DNA from: Sphingomonas lacusdianchii
GTDB lineage: Bacteria > Pseudomonadota > Alphaproteobacteria > Sphingomonadales > Sphingomonadaceae
Reading direction: 5' to 3'
Assembly (NCBI RefSeq): GCF_022664395.1
Contig: NZ_JAKRET010000007.1
Location: 1-64,000 of the forward strand
Length of the DNA stretch: 64,000 nt
Shown here: positions 28,201 through 37,189 of the stretch, piece after piece
Position numbering within the stretch: position 1 is the first letter of the stretch
Layout of the letters: every line of letters starts with the position of its first letter
Program-made: the position numbers and the translations under genes
Notes under the pieces: generated by a model
The model's database searches: none
What the model saw: the letters and a program-made list of their open reading frames with translations, nothing else
What the model was told of the DNA's origin: nothing

Positions 28201-28821
28201 CGTCCGCCCGCGCGCGACCAGCCCGATCAGCGGGCTGACCGCATGGCTCGCCGAAATCTGCGCAAAACCGGCCTGTCGGGCGAGCGCGGCGACCCGCCCC
28301 TCGGTCGCGCCATATGCCCAGCCATGGGTCAGGGCGATCGCCACCGCCTCGAACCCCTCGGCGCGCTTCGCCGTCAGCAGCGCGAGGATGGCGCCGTCGT
28401 CGAGCGGCGTGACCTCGGCCCCGTCGCGATCGATCCGCCCGCCAATCTCGATCACGCCATCGTACAGCGGATCGGCCCGGCGGATGGCGAGGTCGAACAA
28501 GCGCGGCCGGGTCTGGTCGCCGATCGCGAGCAGGTCGGCAAAGCCGCGATCGACCACCAGCAAGGTCCGCGCGCCCTTGCGTTCGAGCAGCGCGTTGGTC
28601 GCGACGGTCGTCCCCATCTTCACCGCCGCGATGGCGTCCGTCGGCAGCGGCGCGTCATCGGCCAGCCCGAGGATCAGCCGGATGCCGGCGATCGCGGCAT
28701 CGGCATGACGTTCGGGATTTTCGCTGAGCAGCTTGGCGGTCTGCAACCCGCCATCGGGAGCGCGGGCGACGATATCGGTAAAGGTACCGCCCCGATCGAT
28801 CCAGAAAGACCAGCCCGCCAT
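25246..28821 (-). CDS. ATP-dependent 5-oxoprolinase (fused HyuA-HyuB type)
   Basis: A 1191-residue single-chain enzyme. It begins [21 protein letters not shown] and [19 protein letters not shown], diagnostic for the HyuA/oxoprolinase half; [13 protein letters not shown] (nucleotide site) and [17 protein letters not shown] follow. The HyuB half starts near residue 680 ([18 protein letters not shown]). It hydrolyses 5-oxoproline to glutamate with ATP. ATG 28821 is taken because AGGGG lies seven bases upstream; ATG 28827 is in frame too. Hydantoinase or ketone carboxylase relatives share the fold, but the RGGTFTD and ENPERHADA segments favour oxoprolinase. Confidence 0.87.
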   Translation of the reverse strand: MAGWSFWIDRGGTFTDIVARAPDGGLQTAKLLSENPERHADAAIAGIRLILGLADDAPLPTDAIAAVKMGTTVATNALLERKGARTLLVVDRGFADLLAIGDQTRPRLFDLAIRRADPLYDGVIEIGGRIDRDGAEVTPLDDGAILALLTAKRAEGFEAVAIALTHGWAYGATEGRVAALARQAGFAQISASHAVSPLIGLVARGRTTVVDAYLSPVLRRYVDRVAGGLGTVPLQFMQSSGGLADAHAFQGKDAILSGPAGGVVAAARTAGAAGFDRVIGFDMGGTSTDVTLYAGRFERVLDAVVAGVEMRVPMMAIETVAAGGGSILHYDGQRFRVGPDSAGAFPGPACYRRGGPLTVTDANLLVGKIQPAYFPAVFGTKGDEPLDLEATRRGFADLAAATGMDDPRRVAEGFLDVAVAQMAAAIKRVALERGEDVATFALQCFGGAGGQHACRVAEVLGMRTVLIHPFAGVLSAYGMGLADKVAIRQRSVERPLGTMLDDLVAALGDEAAGEVGDGAHRVATVHLRYAGTDTALAVEWGDVEAMRAAFEDAHRARFGFVSPDRAIIIESVVVEAVVAGEPVTPAPLPPRDGGLPAPLDHVTVWTGGADHRTPVHDRATLRPGDRIAGPALIREAIATTMVEPDWTVEVGAGGELVLRHERAAARTAHDGAIADPVQLELFNTRFMGIAERMGVVLRNTASSVNMKERLDFSCALFDAQGRLVANAPHVPVHLGAMGESVRTILASRGTTLKPGDVVALNNPYNGGTHLPDVTVIAPVFDEAGGEIRFFVANRGHHADIGGLTPGSTPPASRTLEEEGVVIDDLLLVDGGRLCEDAFRALLARARYPARSPDTNVADIKAQLAANATGIAELTALVAASGWSVVQAYMGHVMAHAEESIRRVLTRLSDGQFDYAMDDGTPLRVRVTIDRAARAATIDFTGTGPASAGNFNAPPAVTRAVVLYAFRCLVGEDIPLNEGCLAPLDIVIPEGSFLAPPPGRAVVAGNTEVSQAVCNALLGALGACAAAQGTMNNFLFGNDRYQYYETICGGTGAGPDFDGTAAIHSHMTNTRITDPEILEHRYPVRLDRFAIRRGSGGVGAHRGGDGVIRAITALEPMTATIVASRRTVAPFGLAGGGDGAVGVQRVERQAGSVEPLAGTDQVELAPGDRFVIETPGGGGYGRAPHSRSDGQR

Positions 28822-28841
28822 GCCCATTCCCCTGAACGACG

Positions 28842-28870
28842 AATCATCGATAAATCGTCGATAAATGATT
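28842..28870. promoter_or_regulatory. Operator with nested direct and inverted repeats
   Basis: Between the divergent oxoprolinase and regulator starts, AATCAT (28842-28847) and ATGATT (28865-28870) form an inverted repeat enclosing two TCGATAAAT units (28847-28855 and 28858-28866) 11 bases apart. This is a convincing site for the adjacent winged-helix regulator. Confidence 0.6.
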
Positions 28871-28931
28871 TGTATGGATTGACAGATTCGCGTGGCGGCG
28901 CAACCCTCCGCCAACGAAAGGGGACAGGATC

Positions 28932-29441
28932 TTGGCTGGGGACAAGCGTGCCATCGTCTCGTCGGCGCATCTGGCCGATGGCGCGGCCCCGGCCCTGTCG
29001 GAGCTGGAGTTCAGCCTGACGCTGGCCGCTGCCGCCTATCAGCGGTGGATCGCGCGCTGTGCGGCGGCGGCGGGGCTCGCGTTGTCGCCGCTGGAGGTGC
29101 TGATCCTCCACACCGTCCGCCATCGCGACCGGGCGAAGCGGATCGCCGACATCACCCTCGTCCTCGATATCGAGGACACGCATCTCGTCACCTATGCCAT
29201 CGGCAAGCTGCAGCGCGCCGGGCTGATCGCCACCCACCGCGCGGGCAAGGAAAAGCTGGTCGCGGCGACCGATGCCGGGCGCGATTTCTGCGCACAATAT
29301 CGCGACATCCGCGAACGGGTGCTCGCCTCCGCCATCGTCGCCGACGGGCCCGACAGCGCGCATCTGTCCGAGGCGGCGGACCTGCTGCGTCGCCTGTCGG
29401 GACAGTATAACCAGGCGGCGCGCGCCGCCGCGACCCTGTAG
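28932..29441 (+). CDS. MarR-like winged-helix regulator
   Basis: A 169-residue protein. Residues 50-115 form a winged helix: [20 protein letters not shown], then [20 protein letters not shown] (recognition helix) and a basic wing [19 protein letters not shown]. It matches the predicted MarR-family regulators with an HTH_27-type domain. The only reasonable start is TTG 28932, preceded by AAGGGGACAGG. It is divergent from the 5-oxoprolinase and 13 bases upstream of the DUF969 gene, so it probably controls both, in response to 5-oxoproline or a related amino acid; the ligand is inferred. Confidence 0.78.
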   Translation: MAGDKRAIVSSAHLADGAAPALSELEFSLTLAAAAYQRWIARCAAAAGLALSPLEVLILHTVRHRDRAKRIADITLVLDIEDTHLVTYAIGKLQRAGLIATHRAGKEKLVAATDAGRDFCAQYRDIRERVLASAIVADGPDSAHLSEAADLLRRLSGQYNQAARAAATL

Positions 29442-29454
29442 CGGCGCGGGCGCG

Positions 29455-30120
29455 ATGCTGGTCCTGTCGGGGATTGCGATCATCGTCATCGGCTTCGCGC
29501 TGGGCGTGAATCCGATGCTGGTCGTCACCGTCGCGGCGCTGGCCAGCGCGGCAGCGGCGGGCCATGGTCCGGTCGAGGTCGTGGCGATGATCGGCAAGGC
29601 GTTCGTCGATGCGCGATTCCTTGCGGTCCCGTTCCTCGTGCTGCCGACGATCGGCCTGCTCGAACGCGCCGGGCTGCGCGTCCGGGCGCGCGCCATCGTG
29701 CAGGGGCTGCGCCAGGCGACGACCGGGCGGGTGCTGATCGGCTATCTCGCGCTGCGCCAGATCACGGCGGCGCTGGGACTGATCTCGCTGGGCGGTCATC
29801 CGCAGATGGTGCGCCCGATCGTCGCACCGATGGCGGAAGGGGCGGAGGAGCGCGACGAAGCCCGCCCGCTCGACCCCGACACCCGCGACCATATCCGCGC
29901 CCATGCCGCCGCCGTCGACAATATCGGCGTGTTCTTCGGCGAGGACGTGTTCATCGCGATCGGATCGATCCTGCTGATCCGGGCGATCCTCGAACAGGAT
30001 GGCGTGACCGTCGCGCCGCTCGACGTGGCGGTGTGGGCGATTCCGACCGCGATCGCGGCGTTCGTCGTCCATGGCGTGCGGCTGCTGCTGCTCGACCGCC
30101 GGCTGAAGCGGCGCCCATGA
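29455..30120 (+). CDS. DUF969 membrane protein, probable permease subunit
   Basis: A 221-residue protein with about six hydrophobic segments. It opens MLVLSGIAIIVIGFALGVNPM and contains LGLISLGGHPQMVRPI and HAAAVDNIGVFFGEDVF, conserved features of DUF969. It forms an ATGA overlap with the DUF979 gene. From memory the DUF969-DUF979 pair recurs beside pyrrolidone-carboxylate peptidase or 5-oxoprolinase genes. Together they look like two halves of one ion-driven carrier (NhaC/citrate-carrier-like); 5-oxoproline transport is inferred from neighbours. Confidence 0.82.
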   Translation: MLVLSGIAIIVIGFALGVNPMLVVTVAALASAAAAGHGPVEVVAMIGKAFVDARFLAVPFLVLPTIGLLERAGLRVRARAIVQGLRQATTGRVLIGYLALRQITAALGLISLGGHPQMVRPIVAPMAEGAEERDEARPLDPDTRDHIRAHAAAVDNIGVFFGEDVFIAIGSILLIRAILEQDGVTVAPLDVAVWAIPTAIAAFVVHGVRLLLLDRRLKRRP

Positions 30121-31082
30121 TCGGGCTGGATGCGCTCGGCATCGCGGCGGCCATATTGCCGGCGGCGGTCGCGCTGCACCACGCGTGCGACCATCGCGAG
30201 GCGACGCGGTGGCGCAATGCCGGATTCTGGGGACTGTTCGCGGTCCTGCTCGGTGCCGGGCCGTGGCTCCCCGACCTGCTGAACGGTTGCCTCGTCCTCG
30301 TCATGGTCGGCCTCGCGACCCGGGGGCTGCGTCCGTCGACGCCGGCCGGCCACGATGTCGAGGCGCAGGTCGCGCAGGCGGCGCGGCTGGGCAACCGGCT
30401 GTTCGTGCCCGCGCTGGCGATCCCGGCGGTCACGCTGGCGGGTACGCTGGCGATCGGCGACGGGCGCATCGCCGGTGTCGCGGTGATCGACCCGAAACAG
30501 GTGACGCTGGTCGTGCTGACCATCGGTGCGGGCGTCGCGCTGTTGCTGGCGACCCGGCTGACCCGCGCGCCGCGATCGGCCCCGGTGGCGGAGGGGCGGC
30601 GGCTGGTCGATTCGATCGGCTGGGCGATGGTGCTGCCGCAGATGCTGGCGGCGCTGGGCGGCGTATTCGCGCTGGCCGGCGTCGGCAAGGTGGTGGCCGA
30701 ACTGGTCGTGAACGTCGTCGCGCTCGACACGCCGCTCGTCGCGACCATCGCCTATTGCGTCGGGATGGCGCTGTTCACGATGGTGATGGGTAATGCCTTT
30801 GCCGCCTTCCCGATCATGACCGCCGGCATCGGCTTGCCGATCGTCATCCGCCAGTTCGGCGGTGATCCGGCGATCGTCGCGGCGCTCGGCATGTTGTCGG
30901 GCTTCTGCGGCACGCTGATGACGCCGATGGCAGCCAATTTCAACATCGTGCCGGCTGCGATCCTCGAATTGCGCGACCGGTTCGGCGTCATTCGCGTGCA
31001 GTGGCCGACCGCGATCGTCCTGCTCCTTTTCAACATCGCGGTGCTGGCGCTGTGCGCCTTTCCCGGAGGACCGGTTCGATGA
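30117..31082 (+). CDS. DUF979 membrane protein, probable permease subunit
   Basis: A 321-residue polytopic membrane protein with about nine hydrophobic segments, including FTMVMGNAFAAFPIMTAGIG and FCGTLMTPMAANFNIVPAA, the conserved DUF979 stretches that resemble re-entrant loops of ion-coupled carriers. It overlaps DUF969 upstream and DUF2891 downstream by ATGA junctions. The proposed role as partner of DUF969 in 5-oxoproline uptake comes from gene order only. Confidence 0.82.
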   Translation: MIGLDALGIAAAILPAAVALHHACDHREATRWRNAGFWGLFAVLLGAGPWLPDLLNGCLVLVMVGLATRGLRPSTPAGHDVEAQVAQAARLGNRLFVPALAIPAVTLAGTLAIGDGRIAGVAVIDPKQVTLVVLTIGAGVALLLATRLTRAPRSAPVAEGRRLVDSIGWAMVLPQMLAALGGVFALAGVGKVVAELVVNVVALDTPLVATIAYCVGMALFTMVMGNAFAAFPIMTAGIGLPIVIRQFGGDPAIVAALGMLSGFCGTLMTPMAANFNIVPAAILELRDRFGVIRVQWPTAIVLLLFNIAVLALCAFPGGPVR

Positions 31083-32080
31083 CCCCCATACAGGCCGCGG
31101 GTTTTGCCCGGATTGCGCTCGGCCATGTGACCCGCGAATATCCGCACAAGGCCGACCATGTGATGGCCGGCGACGGCGACGTCTATCTGCCACGGCGGGT
31201 GCATCCGATCTTCTTCGGCAGCTTCGACTGGCATAGCTGCGTCCATGGCTATTGGCTGCTCGCGCGTATCCGGCGGCTGTTCCCCGACCTCCCCGAAACC
31301 ACCGCGATCGACGCGCTGTTCGCCGACGCCTTCACCGAGGACAAGGTCGCGGCGGAGCGTGCCTATCTCGACGATCCGCTGTCGCGCGGGTTCGAACGGC
31401 CCTATGGCTGGGCATGGCTGTTGATGCTGCAGGCCGAACTGATCGTCGCGGACACGCCGCATGCCGCGACGCTCAGGCCGCTGGCGCATGCCTTTGCCGA
31501 ACGCTGGCGCGCGCATCTGCCGTTGATGACCTATCCGGTGCGCGTCGGGACCCATGCCAATACCGGCTTCGCGCTGGTGCTGGCCGATCGCTATGCGCGG
31601 GTCGCCGGCGATACGGCGCTGCGCGCGTCGATGGCGCAGCGGGCGGAGCATTGGTTCGGAGCCGACCGCGCCGCGCAGGCGTGGGAGCCGAGCGGCGAGG
31701 ATTTCCTGTCGCCGGTGCTGATGGAGGCGATGGCGATGCAGCGGCTGTTGCCGGCCGACGCCTTTGCCGCATGGTTCGCGGACTATCTACCGGCGCTTGG
31801 GGCGGGCAATCCCGCCACGCTGCTGACCCCCGCGCGCGTCAGCGACCGGAGCGACGGGCGCATCGCGCATCTCGACGGCCTGAACCTCAGCCGCGCTTGG
31901 GCGATGCGCGCGCTGGCGCCGGCCGTCGGCGGCGCGGCCGGTCGCGTTCTGGAGGCGGCCGCCGCCGACCATCTGGCGGTCGCGCTCGGCGAGGTCGCGG
32001 GCGACTATATGGGCGAACACTGGCTGGCCAGCTTCGCCCTGCTGGCGCTGACCGGTGTTGACGGACCGGACGCGGCATAA
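31079..32080 (+). CDS. DUF2891 family protein
   Basis: A 333-residue soluble protein, conserved but uncharacterised. Motifs include HPIFFGSFDWHSCVHGYWLL (about 42-61), RPYGWAW-like FERPYGWAWLL, HLPLMTYPVRVGTHANTGFA and GEDFLSPVLMEAMAM; the pattern of repeated helical hairpins with His, Asp and Trp suggests an alpha/alpha-barrel hydrolase-like fold. It is the last gene of the regulator-DUF969-DUF979-DUF2891 run (ATGA overlap), so a step in oxoproline or pyroglutamyl-peptide use is plausible but unproven. Confidence 0.8.
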   Translation: MTPIQAAGFARIALGHVTREYPHKADHVMAGDGDVYLPRRVHPIFFGSFDWHSCVHGYWLLARIRRLFPDLPETTAIDALFADAFTEDKVAAERAYLDDPLSRGFERPYGWAWLLMLQAELIVADTPHAATLRPLAHAFAERWRAHLPLMTYPVRVGTHANTGFALVLADRYARVAGDTALRASMAQRAEHWFGADRAAQAWEPSGEDFLSPVLMEAMAMQRLLPADAFAAWFADYLPALGAGNPATLLTPARVSDRSDGRIAHLDGLNLSRAWAMRALAPAVGGAAGRVLEAAAADHLAVALGEVAGDYMGEHWLASFALLALTGVDGPDAA

Positions 32081-32126
32081 TCCCCGGCGAACGGTGGACG
32101 TCGATCGGTCGACCCCGATTACTCCT

Positions 32127-33563
32127 TCAGGGATCGAGCCCGAGCGCCGCGCGATCCGCCGTGGCGGCGGCGAGTTCGGCACGGGCGGCGGCGATGCGCG
32201 CCTGCGCGTCTATCAGGCGGACCCGGGCGTCGTTCGCCGTCTCCTCGCGCTGGTTGACGAGGAAGAAGTCGCTCGATCCCAGTTCGAACCGGCGCCGCTC
32301 GGCCGCCGCCAGCCGTTCGGCCAGTTGCCGTTCCTGGTCGGCGATCGCCGCCAGCTGCTCGGCCGCGCCGACACCGATCGCGATCCCCTCCACCTCGACG
32401 GCGATCTGGTCGCGCAGGAAGCGGCTGCGCGCCGACAGCGCGTCCAGCTCGGCCTGCGCCTCGACCACGCGTCCCTTGGCGGCGCGGTTCTGCAGCGGCA
32501 GCGAGAAGCGGAAGCCGACCGCCGCCTCCAGCGGGGTGCGCGACGGACCGCCCAGCCCGACCGGGCCGACATCCTTGCCGACCTCGCCGCGCAGGTCGAG
32601 CCGCGGGCGCAGGTCGTTTTCCGCCAGCGCCAGCCGCGCCGTCCCCTGGTCGATCCGCGTCAACAGCATCTGCAGGTCGGGGCGGCGCTGCACGAAATCG
32701 TCGCGGGCGACGGTGGCGACGCCGGCCAGCGCGCCGATATCGCCCGGCAGCCGTTCCGGTCCGACCAGTACCGGTTCGCCCGCGCCATCGCGATAGTAGA
32801 GCGACAGCGCATTGGCGGCGGCGGCGAAATCCCCCTCGGCCCGCACCACCAGCGCGCGGCGGCGGACGAGATTCTGGTCGTTCTCCGCCAACAGGATTTC
32901 GGGCCGCGCGCCCAGCTGGACCTGCCGCGCCAGCCCGCCGCGCCGGCTTTCGGACAAGGCGAGCAGGTCGCGATAGGCGCGCAGCCGCAACCCGGCCGCG
33001 ACCCAGTTCTGATAGGCGTCGATCGCGCGGCGCTGCACCCCGATCGCCACCGCGCCGCGTTCGAACCGGGCGATGTCGATATCCCCCGCCGCCAGCGTCC
33101 GCTTCGTCCGCCGCTCGTCGATCAGCCGGTCGCGCAACAGCGCATAGAGCGCGCCGACCTTCGCCTCGCCCAGCCGGTTGGTATATTGCTCGTCCTCATA
33201 GACCGGGAAATCGCCGCGGCTGACCCGGTAATTGCCATAGACATAGCCGCCATTGCCGGTCAGCGGCCGCGTCGCGCGCCCGGCCACATAGGTGCCGTCA
33301 TAATAGCCGAGCGCGCGCGAGCGCCCTTCGGCATCGAACACCGTGTCGAAGGCACCATCGGCGGTGATCGCGCGGCCTTCGGCGGAGCGGACCCTGGCCA
33401 GCGCCTCGACGATCTGCGGCGCGGCCCGGGCGGAGGCACGCAGCACCTCGTCGAGAGTCAGCGGCGCGGTGGCGGGCACCGGCGTCGCGGGCGGGGTCTG
33501 CCCGCGCGCCACGGGGGCGAGCGGAAGCTGCGCGGCGAGCAACACGGACAGGAAGCGGATCAT
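32127..33563 (-). CDS. TolC-like outer-membrane efflux channel
   Basis: A 478-residue protein of the outer-membrane efflux protein family. A signal peptide (ending near VARGQ) is followed by LTLDEVLRASARAAPQI and long alpha-helical coiled segments, with an internal duplication typical of TolC. ATG 33563 overlaps the stop of the HlyD-type gene (ATGA). It would be the exit duct of the three-gene exporter at 32127-36311; the cargo is unknown. Confidence 0.83.
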   Translation of the reverse strand: MIRFLSVLLAAQLPLAPVARGQTPPATPVPATAPLTLDEVLRASARAAPQIVEALARVRSAEGRAITADGAFDTVFDAEGRSRALGYYDGTYVAGRATRPLTGNGGYVYGNYRVSRGDFPVYEDEQYTNRLGEAKVGALYALLRDRLIDERRTKRTLAAGDIDIARFERGAVAIGVQRRAIDAYQNWVAAGLRLRAYRDLLALSESRRGGLARQVQLGARPEILLAENDQNLVRRRALVVRAEGDFAAAANALSLYYRDGAGEPVLVGPERLPGDIGALAGVATVARDDFVQRRPDLQMLLTRIDQGTARLALAENDLRPRLDLRGEVGKDVGPVGLGGPSRTPLEAAVGFRFSLPLQNRAAKGRVVEAQAELDALSARSRFLRDQIAVEVEGIAIGVGAAEQLAAIADQERQLAERLAAAERRRFELGSSDFFLVNQREETANDARVRLIDAQARIAAARAELAAATADRAALGLDP

Positions 33564-34642
33564 TTCGGCTTGCCCGCCTTCGTCGCGATCTTCTTGTCCT
33601 CCTCCTTGTCGCCGGCCTGCCCCGTCTTGTCGGTCGCGGCCTGCCCGAATTCGAGCGGGAAGTCGTTCAGCTGTCGCCACAATTCATAGCCGACGGTGAC
33701 CGTCTCCCCCTGTACCCAGCCATAGACCTTGCCACCCAGCCGGACGAAGCGCCGCTCGGGCCAGGCGGGCTTGCCCGGCGCCGGTTCGACGAGGATGCGG
33801 AACAGCCCCTGCGCATTGGCATTGGGATCGATCGTACGGACGCGCCCGTCGAAAAAGCCATAGGCGACCGACGGCCAGCCGCTGAACTGGATCGCCGGCC
33901 ACCCTTCGAACTCCAGCCGCACCGGCCGTCCGGGCCGCAGCAGCGGCACGTCGCGACCGTCGATCAGCAATTCGACCGCGCGCTCGACCCGTTCGGGGGC
34001 GACCACCGCGAGCACCGTGCCCGCCGACACCAGCGCGCCGCCGGTCGCGGCGCTCAGATTCTGGATGCGGCCGTCGCGCGGCGCACGGACCAGCTGCGCC
34101 GACTGGCGGTTGAGCTGCACGTCGATGCGGTTCAGCTTGGCGCGCGATTCGGCCAGCTTGGCCCCCGATTCGGCGACCTTGATCTGGGCTTGTTCATAGT
34201 CGCGGCGCGATGCCAGGCCTTCGGAAAAAAGTTGCCGCATCCGGCCGACATCGATCTGCGCCACCGCCTGCGACTGCTGGACGCTGGCAATCTCCGCCTG
34301 CACCTGCGCCCGTTCGGCGGCCAGCCGCGACAGGAGATTGGGATCGAGGTCGACGATCCGCGCGATCGGATCGCCGCGCGTGACATGCTGGCCGTCATGG
34401 ACATACCAGCGCTCGACCCGCCCGGGGACCAGCGCCGTCACCTCCTGCGCGCGGTCCTCGGGATCGAGCGAGACGACCTGCCCGCGCCCCTGCGCGGTCT
34501 GCAGCCACGGTACGAAGAACAGGACGAACACCGCCGCCACGACCCCGATCGCCAGCAACCACGCGACGGCAACGGCGACGCGCGGCGGGCGCAGCGTGGC
34601 CAGCGTGCGAAAATGCGCCATGGTTTCAGGCGGATGCGGCAT
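33560..34642 (-). CDS. HlyD-family membrane fusion protein
   Basis: A 360-residue periplasmic adaptor. One membrane segment near residues 22-44 anchors it in the inner membrane; VPGRVERWYVHDGQHVTRGD starts the biotinyl/lipoyl-like domain, followed by a coiled-coil hairpin (about 100-175) and VRAPRDGRIQNL, the second half of the lipoyl domain. It ends in a Lys/Asp-rich tail. The start overlaps the ABC gene by 17 bases; an ATG at 34621 is also possible. It links the ABC subunit to the TolC-like channel. Confidence 0.85.
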   Translation of the reverse strand: MPHPPETMAHFRTLATLRPPRVAVAVAWLLAIGVVAAVFVLFFVPWLQTAQGRGQVVSLDPEDRAQEVTALVPGRVERWYVHDGQHVTRGDPIARIVDLDPNLLSRLAAERAQVQAEIASVQQSQAVAQIDVGRMRQLFSEGLASRRDYEQAQIKVAESGAKLAESRAKLNRIDVQLNRQSAQLVRAPRDGRIQNLSAATGGALVSAGTVLAVVAPERVERAVELLIDGRDVPLLRPGRPVRLEFEGWPAIQFSGWPSVAYGFFDGRVRTIDPNANAQGLFRILVEPAPGKPAWPERRFVRLGGKVYGWVQGETVTVGYELWRQLNDFPLEFGQAATDKTGQAGDKEEDKKIATKAGKPK

Positions 34643-36311
34643 CTTCGCCCTCCTGGTTGGCGGCGGCCTGCAGGTCGGCGAGCCGTTCGAACCGGCGTTG
34701 CCGGGTCAGGCCGAGATGGAGATAGCCGTCGAGCGTCAGATCCTCGGGCCGGCCGGTACATAGCAGCACGGTCGTACCATGCGCCTTGAGCAGCCGCAGC
34801 GCCGCGACCAGCCGTTCGGGCGGCAACAGGTCGAAGAGCTGGCCGAGCAGCAGCAGCCTGGGCCGGACCAGCAGCGCATTGGCGAGTTTGAGCGCCATCG
34901 TCTCGCCGACGCTCAGGGGATAGCCGGTCGACCCCAATTGCGTGTCGAGCCCCTTGGGCAGGCTGGCGATGCGGCGTTCCAGTCCGACCGTCGCCAGCGC
35001 CTCCATCGCCGCCGTATCGAGTTGCTCGGAGGCGAGCCGCAGATATTCGCGGATCGTCGCCTCGACGATGGTCGATCGGTCGAGCACCGTCACGTCCGAA
35101 CGCAGCCGGTACATGTCGAACGAGCCGAGATCGGCCCCGCCGATGCGCACCAGACCGCGCTCGGGCACCGCATGCCGCTTGAGCAGCATCGACAGTCGCC
35201 GCTCGGCCCCCGGTTCGGCGACCGTCACAAGCTGTTCGCCCGCCGCCAGCGTCAGGTCGTAGCGGGCATCGTCGAACACGACGTCGGTCAGCTTGACCGA
35301 ACCGTCGCGCGGACCATTCTCGCCGCGCACGGTGGTTTCCTGCGGGATCGCGAACAGCAGCGACAATTCCTCGGAACTGGCGACTAGGTCGTAGAAGGTG
35401 TCGAGATACCAGCCGAATTGCGAGATGCCGTAAAAGACCCCCGACAGGATCAGTTCGGCCGCGACCAGCTGCCCCAGCGACAATTGCCCGCGCAGGATCA
35501 GCATCCCGCCCAGCAGCAGCAGCCCGGCGCTCGCCAGCGCATAGGTCAGCAGGAACGCGACCGTCTGGGCGAAGTGATAGCGGAAATAGCGCCGGTGACT
35601 GGCGACATAGGCGGCGGTCACCGCCTCCGACCGCTGCATCGCGAAATCGAGGTGACGGGACGATTTGTAGAAACCGTTCGATCCGCCGACGCTTTCGAGC
35701 CAGCGCGCGGCATTGTGCTTGGCATGGCTCACGCCGACCGCGCTGGTGATCGCGCCACGCCGCCACAACATCCATACCAGCAGCAGTGCGGCCACCAGCA
35801 CGGCGTTGAAGGCGAGGAAGACCGGGTGATAGAAGCTGGTGATGGTCAGGCCGATCACCGCCTGCAGCATGATGGTGAAGGCACCGATCACCAGGCTAGG
35901 CACCGCTTTCTGCACGACGACCAGATCGAAGAAACGGTTGAACAGGTCGCCGCGATTGCCATCGGCAAAGAACGGGTCCTGCGCATGGACCGCGCGCAGC
36001 GTGACCTCCGCGACGACGCGCGCGAACAGCCGGCGTTCGAACGCCGCCATGATCCACACCCGCAGCGCACTCAGCACCGCGACCATCAGCAGCAGCAGCA
36101 GCAGGATGCCCGACAATGCCCAGAGCGGGGCGGGCATCGCCGTATTGGCGACGCTGTTGATGAGCAGCTGGACCGAGATCGGCGTGGCCAGCGCGAGCAG
36201 GCTGATCGCGATGGTATAGACGATGCCGAGCCGCACATAGGCCGAATCAGGTCCGATGATCTGCGACAGCCAGCCGATCGCATCCCGGAACCCCAGTCGT
36301 TGCGTCGCCAA
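34626..36311 (-). CDS. ABC exporter-like protein with degenerate ATP site
   Basis: About 561 residues: six hydrophobic segments typical of an ABC type 1 domain (up to about residue 310), then a nucleotide-binding-like domain. The domain lacks the normal motifs: where Walker A should be, it reads VAEPGAERRL (364-373) with no GK(S/T); the signature is LSVGE (466-470); Walker B reads LLLLGQLFD (486-494), without the DE pair. ATP hydrolysis therefore seems unlikely. TTG 36311 with AAAAGGGG seven bases upstream is my choice of start; ATG 36404 and 36425 are in frame but would add sequence that looks non-coding. It overlaps the HlyD gene. Confidence 0.75.
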   Translation of the reverse strand: MATQRLGFRDAIGWLSQIIGPDSAYVRLGIVYTIAISLLALATPISVQLLINSVANTAMPAPLWALSGILLLLLLMVAVLSALRVWIMAAFERRLFARVVAEVTLRAVHAQDPFFADGNRGDLFNRFFDLVVVQKAVPSLVIGAFTIMLQAVIGLTITSFYHPVFLAFNAVLVAALLLVWMLWRRGAITSAVGVSHAKHNAARWLESVGGSNGFYKSSRHLDFAMQRSEAVTAAYVASHRRYFRYHFAQTVAFLLTYALASAGLLLLGGMLILRGQLSLGQLVAAELILSGVFYGISQFGWYLDTFYDLVASSEELSLLFAIPQETTVRGENGPRDGSVKLTDVVFDDARYDLTLAAGEQLVTVAEPGAERRLSMLLKRHAVPERGLVRIGGADLGSFDMYRLRSDVTVLDRSTIVEATIREYLRLASEQLDTAAMEALATVGLERRIASLPKGLDTQLGSTGYPLSVGETMALKLANALLVRPRLLLLGQLFDLLPPERLVAALRLLKAHGTTVLLCTGRPEDLTLDGYLHLGLTRQRRFERLADLQAAANQEGEDAASA

Positions 36312-36509
36312 AACACACCCCTTTTCCTGCGCCCCGGTCCATTGCCATGGCCGTGCGGCGCGACGTTCGTTCCCCTCCCCGATGACGGACCACCCCTGAT
36401 CCATGCCGTTACAGCGTAACGACATATCATCAGCCCGGGCAATCCGATTTATGGTGGATCGCCGAGCACAAAGGGCTATGGCGCAGTGGGTTGCTACGTT
36501 CCGGCGGGG
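36312..36509. other. Intergenic region between export and antiporter operons
   Basis: Both flanking operons read leftward, so this space holds the end of the mrp operon and the promoter of the exporter. No clear hairpin with a T run and no assignable -35/-10 pair was found. Confidence 0.35.
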
Positions 36510-36923
36510 TCAGCTGTTCGCGGTCGATGCCGGCGTATCGCGGGCGGGTGCCTCGAACGTCGCCCAGTCGCCCTCTTCGCCCGGCCGGGGCGGCGGTCCG
36601 GCGATCCCGGGGGGCTCGTTCGCCGCGCCGCTGCGCAGCCGGTGGAGATGGACCTTCGCGATCATGTTCGCCGAAATCGGCGCGGTCAGGAACAGGAACA
36701 GCGAAATCAGCAATTCGTGCGCGGTCCACACCCCCAGCTGCGTCCGGAAATAGACGACCGAGGCGAGCAGCAGCGCGCCGAGACCCAGCGTCGTCGCCTT
36801 GGTCGGCCCGTGCAGCCGCTCCATCGTCGCGGGCAGCCGCACCAGCCCCCAGCTGCCGATCAGCGCAAAGCCCGCCCCCAGCAGCGACAGGACGGCGACG
36901 ACGATCTCGGCCAGCGTCTTCAT
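36510..36923 (-). CDS. mrpG: Mrp/Pha antiporter subunit G
   Basis: A 137-residue membrane protein with three hydrophobic segments (MKTLAEIVVAVLSLLGAGFA; GLGALLLASVVYF; ELLISLFLFLTAPISANMI) and the conserved GLVRLPATMERLHGPTKATT, diagnostic of subunit G. It has an extended Pro/Gly-rich cytoplasmic tail. ATG 36923 overlaps the subunit F stop. Confidence 0.88.
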   Translation of the reverse strand: MKTLAEIVVAVLSLLGAGFALIGSWGLVRLPATMERLHGPTKATTLGLGALLLASVVYFRTQLGVWTAHELLISLFLFLTAPISANMIAKVHLHRLRSGAANEPPGIAGPPPRPGEEGDWATFEAPARDTPASTANS

Positions 36924-37189
36924 TCGACGATGTCCCCGCGCAGCACGAACTTGCAATAGGCGATGGTGCTGACGAACCCGACCATCGCCAGCAGCAGCGC
37001 GGCTTCGAAATAGGTGGCGTTGCCGCCGATCATGCCGATCAGCACGATCAGCGCGATGGCGTTGATGACCATCGTGTCGAGCGCGACGATCCGGTCGCCC
37101 AGCCCCGGCCCGCGCAGCAGCCGCCAGCCATTGAGGATCAGCGCGAGCGCGATGCAGCCGGCGGCGATGGGGAGCGCGATGTCGATCAT
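36920..37189 (-). CDS. mrpF: Mrp/Pha antiporter subunit F
   Basis: An 89-residue protein with three hydrophobic helices and GPGLGDRIVALDTMVINAI, the subunit F signature. ATGA overlaps on both sides couple it to subunits E and G. Confidence 0.88.
   Translation of the reverse strand: MIDIALPIAAGCIALALILNGWRLLRGPGLGDRIVALDTMVINAIALIVLIGMIGGNATYFEAALLLAMVGFVSTIAYCKFVLRGDIVE

Noticed and set aside
25270..29019. 1249-codon open frame opposite 5-oxoprolinase
   Set aside because: The product is His/Arg/Asp-rich without any recognisable domain; it mirrors the codon bias of the real gene on the minus strand.
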